A stretch of 64,000 nucleotides of DNA from Rhizobium skierniewicense. Lineage in GTDB: Bacteria > Pseudomonadota > Alphaproteobacteria > Rhizobiales > Rhizobiaceae. The DNA lies in the NCBI RefSeq assembly GCF_014196515.1, contig NZ_JACIDV010000009.1, positions 62,001 through 126,000 on the forward strand. Reading direction: 5' to 3'. Below, one piece after another: positions 60,162-64,000 of this stretch (its first letter is position 1; every line of letters starts with the position of its first letter). The notes under the pieces were generated by a model. It was not told the origin of the DNA. It worked only from the letters and a program-made list of their open reading frames with translations, and did no database searches. Both the position numbers and the translations under genes were made by a program.

Positions 60162-60214
60162 AAACTAAACTGGAGCGCGAAATGAAATCAGGCCCACCTT
60201 TGCGGGCGGGCCTG
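60162..60214 (-). promoter_or_regulatory. late-promoter-like element D (upstream of endolysin)
   Basis: Dyad CAGGCCCGCC/GGTGGGCCTG (read leftward) at 60189-60214, then 21 bp, then TAGTTT (60162-60167), 50 nt before the endolysin start. The dyad abuts the stop of the Mor/C-like gene and could also terminate it. Confidence 0.62.
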
Positions 60215-60586
60215 TCAAAACATGTCTATCTGGCGGGGGTCTTTCTTCCGCCTGGACGTGAGCGGTTCTCGTTTTCGAGCCCTTTTTAAAAGCCGTTCAA
60301 CACCGCTTTCTGTCAGGCCGAGCCTGCGGGCTATATCCCGGTTGCTCATTTTCTCGTCAACGTAGCGCCGGGCTCGAAACTCTCTGGCCAGAGGCACCCT
60401 TATATAACCGCCCGGATACGCTTTGGCTAGACGGTGTGCAGCATCAACGCCAATCGTGGCCGGAAGTTCACTTCTGGCGGGATCGGCAGCGATATAAAGT
60501 CGGACACCGGCGTGCGCTTCCACCAAGGTGAAAAAGCCGTCATCGCCCAATGTTGCCAACAATTCCAGACTGAGATCATCTGCCAC
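60215..60586 (-). CDS. Mor/C-like transcription activator
   Basis: A 123-aa protein. YPGGYIRVPLAREFRARRYVDEKMSNRDIARRLGLTESGVERLLKRARKR matches the Mor/C family's beta strand (GGGQVYIP in Mu Mor) followed by an HTH. In Mu, Mor activates middle and C activates late promoters. It lies just before the lysis genes, as Mu C does. It is the best candidate regulator for elements A-D. Confidence 0.85.
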   Translation of the reverse strand: MADDLSLELLATLGDDGFFTLVEAHAGVRLYIAADPARSELPATIGVDAAHRLAKAYPGGYIRVPLAREFRARRYVDEKMSNRDIARRLGLTESGVERLLKRARKREPLTSRRKKDPRQIDMF

Positions 60587-60791
60587 GGGAAATCCTATTC
60601 GAAAGTGTCAATTGCTCTTGGGTCAATGTTTTGAGCCGCACTTCCAGTTCGAGACGCTTGTGTGAGAAACGCGGAAGCTTGGCAGCGCGTTGCGCCAGTT
60701 GGTCGCGTTTGGATTGCAGGGCGTCGAGTTCCCGCTGCTCCGGCCAGCCGAAGAGCGGCATGACAGCAGTGGAAACGACGCCCTGTTTCAT
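60576..60791 (-). CDS. unknown 71-aa coiled-coil protein
   Basis: Starts MKQGVVSTAVMPLFGWPEQRELDAL; residues 22-65 are predicted helical and charged. It overlaps the activator gene by 11 nt and the ASCH-like gene by 4 nt. No family recognised. Confidence 0.7.
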   Translation of the reverse strand: MKQGVVSTAVMPLFGWPEQRELDALQSKRDQLAQRAAKLPRFSHKRLELEVRLKTLTQEQLTLSNRISRGR

Positions 60792-61237
60792 GGCGATCCG
60801 GCCTCCGCCTGCCACTTGATCAGGACGCCAGAAAACTTCGTCACGCCGGGATGAGTGGCGACCCAGAACCGGCCCATGGTCTCGCGGGCAGTCCGGCCGC
60901 GAAGCTTGGTCGGAAAACCTTCGCCGAGTAGCTCGGGCGCGAAACCGTCTTGGCGCGCAAATGCTTCGACCTGGTCGCGTTTGAGATGGACACCATCCAC
61001 AATGATGCTGGCAACCAGTTCGTCGATCAGGTCACTAATTGCGATCTCGATTGGCAGCACCATCGTGCAGAGAGTGTCCGGAACGATCTTGCGGCAATAC
61101 TTCGTGCGCATGCCTTGGTAGATTTGCACGCGCTCACCCGGCCGGGCATGGCGCGGGCGGTGGCCGCGCACCGTCTGGCACTTCGAGCCGCTTTCGATCT
61201 GCCCGCTGAAAAAGGGTTTGAAGCCATAGGCGACCAT
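60788..61237 (-). CDS. ASCH-domain-like protein
   Basis: A 149-aa protein. MVAYGFKPFFSGQIESGSKCQTVRGHRPRHARPGERVQIYQGMRTKYCRKI fits an ASCH-type RNA-binding-like fold. The chosen ATG forms TGATG with the GemA stop. Its role in phage development is unknown. Confidence 0.8.
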   Translation of the reverse strand: MVAYGFKPFFSGQIESGSKCQTVRGHRPRHARPGERVQIYQGMRTKYCRKIVPDTLCTMVLPIEIAISDLIDELVASIIVDGVHLKRDQVEAFARQDGFAPELLGEGFPTKLRGRTARETMGRFWVATHPGVTKFSGVLIKWQAEAGSP

Positions 61238-61893
61238 CAGCTGACCACCGTTTTCTTGGTTGCAGGTTTGCGGGCGCGGACCAGCTTTCCGAAATGGTTC
61301 ATCACCAAAACCCACTCAGCGTCGGTAACGCCGCGATAGGTGATTCCGCGATCGAGGATCGCCGTCACACAGGGCCAGAAGCCTTCGCAAAGGCTGGCCT
61401 TCAGAAATGCATGCTGTGCCAGGGCGATCTTGTAGCCGTAGCGGGTTTCATAAGGCTGGCATGGTTTAAGATCGGCCCACTCCACACCACCTTCACGGCT
61501 GATCCATGCCTTAAGCGCCTCAACCACCTTGGTGGCATCACCGGCGTTGTTGACCCACTGGGCGCTGTCGATGCCGGTCTGACGCTTTACGAAGGCGGTC
61601 AGCGCCGCATCGTCACGATTGTCCACGATGCCGAGATTGTAAGCCGCAATCCAGAGCGACTGCATCTTCGGCGCAAACCGTCCGTCGAGCTTGCGCCGTC
61701 CGTTCGGGCGGGCCATTGCGACGGGTTTGTAGCCGAGGCGGCGCAATTCGACCAGGACGGCATCCTGTTGCGGAGCCGTCATGAGGGATAGGCGGGATTG
61801 ACCGGTAACGCGGGCGTAGATAGCGCGCTGCGCGTCCTCGTCTGTGATATCCAGCTGGCGGAAACCGCCAAAGATTGCGCGTTGTATGCTCAT
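61237..61893 (-). CDS. GemA-like regulatory protein (DUF1018, Mu gp16-like)
   Basis: A 218-aa protein. IHDEDAQRAIYARVTG-type start (seen as ITDEDAQRAIYARVTGQSRLSLMT), PNGRRKLDGRFAPKMQSLWIAAYNLGIVDNRDDAALTAFVKRQTGIDSAQWVNNAGDATKVVEALKAWI is the GemA/DUF1018 core. GemA of Mu affects host gene expression and DNA supercoiling. The C-terminal part is longer than in Mu. Confidence 0.9.
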   Translation of the reverse strand: MSIQRAIFGGFRQLDITDEDAQRAIYARVTGQSRLSLMTAPQQDAVLVELRRLGYKPVAMARPNGRRKLDGRFAPKMQSLWIAAYNLGIVDNRDDAALTAFVKRQTGIDSAQWVNNAGDATKVVEALKAWISREGGVEWADLKPCQPYETRYGYKIALAQHAFLKASLCEGFWPCVTAILDRGITYRGVTDAEWVLVMNHFGKLVRARKPATKKTVVS

Positions 61894-62468
61894 GCTGCTT
61901 CTCCAAATTTTCCAGTTTCGTCACCCCATGCAGTCCAGCCAGCGCGATCGGTGCGACTGAACAGGTCGAGGCGGTTTGCCTTCGGCATCAGACGCTCGGC
62001 CTCGCGATAGGCTTCGTCAGGCTTTCTGGAATGCTCCCGCGCCAGTCCGTGGATCACCGATCGGACTGATTTCGTGGTCTTGGGGTTCCCGCGCCGGGCG
62101 ATCAGGAAAGGCTCATGCGAGCCGCGCAGGACATAGCCGGTGCCAAAGGCGATCTTGTTATGCCGGGTCGTTTTCACCCAAACGCCTTCGGTGCAGTATT
62201 CGAACCCCCAAGCGCGGATTGTCGTGAAATGCTGTGGAAGCATCGGCGCTGTGCCCCAATACCAAAGCAGCGAGTCGGGTGCGGCAAGGTCCATGACAGG
62301 CAATGCATTGATATCGGCAAGCGACATCGTGCCGTAATGAGCCTGGGCAGACTTCGCCTCTCCCTTCGCTGAACGCAGTTCAAAGCGGTGCGGGCAATCG
62401 GCCATGATGAAATCAAAGCTGTGCGGCTGAAGATCGCCAAATGGCCAGAGATCAGGGAACAGTCTCAT
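61890..62468 (-). CDS. MT-A70-family adenine methyltransferase with altered catalytic motif
   Basis: A 192-aa MT-A70-like protein. KGEAKSAQAHYGTMSLADINALPV, LLWYWGTAPMLPQHFTTIRAWGFEYCTEGVWVK and RGSHEPFLIARRGNP are family blocks. The motif expected to read DPPW is DCPH (residues 24-27). That removes two catalytic residues, so activity is doubtful. It would be the second methyltransferase in the prophage. Confidence 0.88.
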   Translation of the reverse strand: MRLFPDLWPFGDLQPHSFDFIMADCPHRFELRSAKGEAKSAQAHYGTMSLADINALPVMDLAAPDSLLWYWGTAPMLPQHFTTIRAWGFEYCTEGVWVKTTRHNKIAFGTGYVLRGSHEPFLIARRGNPKTTKSVRSVIHGLAREHSRKPDEAYREAERLMPKANRLDLFSRTDRAGWTAWGDETGKFGEAA

Positions 62469-62710
62469 TGCATCGACCCTCTGCTATAGGGCTCGTCACC
62501 GTTCGCAAGGGCGTATGCCACCGTGGTCATGAGGGTATTCGCCCAATACTGGGCTTGAACCTCCGCATCGGCGGACTGACCGAGCGTATGGCTCATGATC
62601 GAGATCATCGCGGCCATAACGTCTTCAGCCGGATGGACCTGGACAAGGTCTATGATCCTCAGTGCGATCGCGATCTGCTGATCGGAAAGCTGGCGGTTTT
62701 CGATGGTCAT
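62465..62710 (-). CDS. unknown 81-aa early protein
   Basis: MTIENRQLSDQQIAIALRIIDLVQ; helical protein without recognised family. It is linked by 4-nt overlaps on both sides, as are the other early genes. Confidence 0.72.
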   Translation of the reverse strand: MTIENRQLSDQQIAIALRIIDLVQVHPAEDVMAAMISIMSHTLGQSADAEVQAQYWANTLMTTVAYALANGDEPYSRGSMQ

Positions 62711-62970
62711 TCGCAAGCCTCGCTGAGTTCAGAGGTGGTGTAGGTGGATTTGAAAACGGGAACGAAGAATCGGACGTAGACGTGACGCACGGTCCAGCCC
62801 TTGGCCTCTGCGTCTGCCCAGAGCTTTTCGCGCGACTTGAGCACCCGGAACTTGGCAGCGATCGCGTCGCCTCTCTCTTTGCGAAACGTGGAAGGCTGAA
62901 GCGTTCCGGACGGACTGCAAAGCACCCAGCCCTTTGTGAATGCCGATGGTATCTGGCGGTGTTTCGTCAC
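62707..62970 (-). CDS. unknown 87-aa early protein
   Basis: MTKHRQIPSAFTKGWVLCSP, with a beta-rich end (GWTVRHVYVRFFVPVFK). No family recognised. Coupled to both neighbours by 4-nt overlaps. Confidence 0.72.
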   Translation of the reverse strand: MTKHRQIPSAFTKGWVLCSPSGTLQPSTFRKERGDAIAAKFRVLKSREKLWADAEAKGWTVRHVYVRFFVPVFKSTYTTSELSEACE

Positions 62971-63260
62971 TGGCGAATCCCTCCGAGAACCACGGTTTCA
63001 ACATGAACCAAGGGCTGTGCCAGATTGTTGGCGAGGCTCCGCGTCACAGCCTTGTCCAGCTGCTCGCGAAACATCTTGCGCATGCGACGGTCGCTGATCG
63101 AGGCCAAGATTTGGGCCATGTTGGTCGCCAGTGCGCCACCAACCGCATTCAAGATGGGCGCGTCGAACTGCTCACCGGTTTCGATGATGGCCTTGTGAAT
63201 AGCATCGGTGAGGATTTGCACTTGGCGAGCTTCCTCGGCGCGATAAGCATCATTGCTCAT
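62967..63260 (-). CDS. unknown 97-aa early protein
   Basis: MSNDAYRAEEARQVQILTDAIHK; fully helical, with FDAPILNAVGGALATNMAQILASISD in the middle. No family recognised. The ATG at 63260 overlaps the next upstream gene by 11 nt. Confidence 0.7.
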   Translation of the reverse strand: MSNDAYRAEEARQVQILTDAIHKAIIETGEQFDAPILNAVGGALATNMAQILASISDRRMRKMFREQLDKAVTRSLANNLAQPLVHVETVVLGGIRQ

Positions 63261-63519
63261 GATCGCCTCCATGAAACTCGATCTGCTTCAGGGGAGCCGG
63301 AAGGGCCAGCTGCGGGCTGGAAGTTTTCGTAGCGACAGGCGACTTGCGAGGCTTGCGAGCTTCCTTCTGCTCGGCGTCGATTGCGTCCAGCTGGCGCAAC
63401 ATGTGCGCCAGCTCGAAATGATCGGAAGTCTCGATTTCGATCTTGATGGAGGACTTTCCGCCCTTGCTCGATGCCGAGAAGGATTTCAGTCGGGCGTCGT
63501 CGAAGTAGATGCCGGTCAT
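63250..63519 (-). CDS. unknown 89-aa early protein
   Basis: MTGIYFDDARLKSFSASSKGGKSSIKIEIETSDHFELAHMLRQLD gives a beta-hairpin and helix, then a basic Pro-rich tail. No family recognised. Overlaps the DUF2786-like gene by 4 nt. Confidence 0.7.
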   Translation of the reverse strand: MTGIYFDDARLKSFSASSKGGKSSIKIEIETSDHFELAHMLRQLDAIDAEQKEARKPRKSPVATKTSSPQLALPAPLKQIEFHGGDHEQ

Positions 63520-64000
63520 GCAGCGCCGCCAATCAGGCGTGGGCCGCGATCCGATCCGTCTACGCCGTGAGATAGGTTGACGTTTCCACCAGCCTTCCAA
63601 CCTGCATTTACAGCATCGTCAAAGCGGGCCTTGTGCGCCTTAGTGTTGACCGTCTTGGTGTTAGGAACAAGGCGATCCATGTAAGCCTCGGCCTCTGCCA
63701 TCGCGGTCTGTGACCGGGTCTGGGCAAACAGGCTGCGCAAGCGAGACGCAAGGCGCTGGACGAGACCGAACGTAAAATCTTCGACTGCCTTACGTTTCGT
63801 TTTTGCGGTGCGGCGACGGACATAGAAGTCGCCGGAGCGAAACTTTGCCAATTCATGCTTGATGGCATTTTCGCAGACGTCAAAAAGATAGGTTGCGATT
63901 TCTGGTCCTGGCTCACGACCATAGAATGTCACCTCCCGTCCACCGTTGAAATTCTCTGCAACGACCGCTTTGCAGTTGGTGCAACTGGAGACAACATTCC
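63516..64000 (-). CDS. DUF2786/DUF7168-like protein, N-terminus outside window
   Basis: The frame stays open to the window edge, encoding a CTNCKAVVAENF stretch before VTFYGREPGPEIATYLFDVCENAIKHELAKFRSG, a typical DUF2786-linked C-terminal block. RRRTAKTKRKAVEDFTFGLVQRLASRLRSLF follows. Such proteins are common in early regions of Mu-like phages of alphaproteobacteria. Function unknown. Confidence 0.75.
   Translation of the reverse strand, partial: NVVSSCTNCKAVVAENFNGGREVTFYGREPGPEIATYLFDVCENAIKHELAKFRSGDFYVRRRTAKTKRKAVEDFTFGLVQRLASRLRSLFAQTRSQTAMAEAEAYMDRLVPNTKTVNTKAHKARFDDAVNAGWKAGGNVNLSHGVDGSDRGPRLIGGAA

Noticed and set aside
1-64000. CRISPR arrays and rRNA or tRNA genes
   Set aside because: No regularly spaced short repeats of CRISPR type and no recognisable structural RNA gene were found by eye; the repeated elements are long palindromes.

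Overview
The window looks like a chromosomal segment of a member of the Rhizobiaceae, most likely Agrobacterium or a close Rhizobium. The evidence is the cycHJKL-degP block, a feuNPQ-type two-component cluster, a complete alphaproteobacterial gene-transfer-agent (GTA) cluster and Rhizobiaceae-type palindromic intergenic repeats. Host code is GC-rich and ORFs in shadow frames are common, so most antisense ORFs were discarded.

Region 1 (1-10.2 kb) is host core, all on the minus strand. In transcription order it reads: a small exported protein (FeuN-like), FeuP-like regulator, FeuQ-like kinase, a small lipoprotein, the cytochrome c maturation genes ccmI-ccmE-ccmF-ccmH, a DegP-type periplasmic protease, and a second response regulator and histidine kinase pair. 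The kinase is cut by the window edge.

Region 2 (10.2-28.5 kb) is a GTA-like cluster on the minus strand, in the order gp1 (small terminase) to gp15 plus a small holin-like gene. Every structural module is present and open. Between them lie insertions: a GH19-like lysin and a Dabb protein between terminase and portal, a TIR-bounded 271-bp element, four palindromic repeats, and two plus-strand cargo loci (DUF2442 with a DUF4160 remnant, and an unknown 107-aa protein).

Region 3 (28.5-32.9 kb) is host accessory DNA on the plus strand: a membrane-anchored alpha/beta hydrolase, an MqsRA toxin-antitoxin pair with a recognisable operator, and an Lrp regulator divergent from a lysine/saccharopine-dehydrogenase-like enzyme.

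Region 4 (about 32.93 kb to beyond 64 kb) is a Mu-like transposable prophage, in reverse orientation. Its right end lies at about 32,930, inside a truncated host palindromic repeat, and carries two 17-bp repeats phased by 22 bp. Tail, head and lysis genes follow in Mu order. Then come a Mor/C-like activator, GemA, an MT-A70-type methyltransferase and small early genes. Transposase and repressor lie outside the window.

The most notable unexplained structure is a recurring late-promoter-like element at four sites: upstream of the endolysin, protease/scaffold, tape-measure and gp46-like genes. Each has a GC-rich dyad ending in a CATGAT or CCTGAT type half-site, then exactly 21 bp, then a TAGTTT or CATATC hexamer. 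The Mor/C-like gene stops at the base immediately beside one of these dyads. I infer they are activator-dependent late promoters. The prophage also shows a -1 frameshift site in the tail-assembly chaperone gene and an internal scaffold start in the protease gene.
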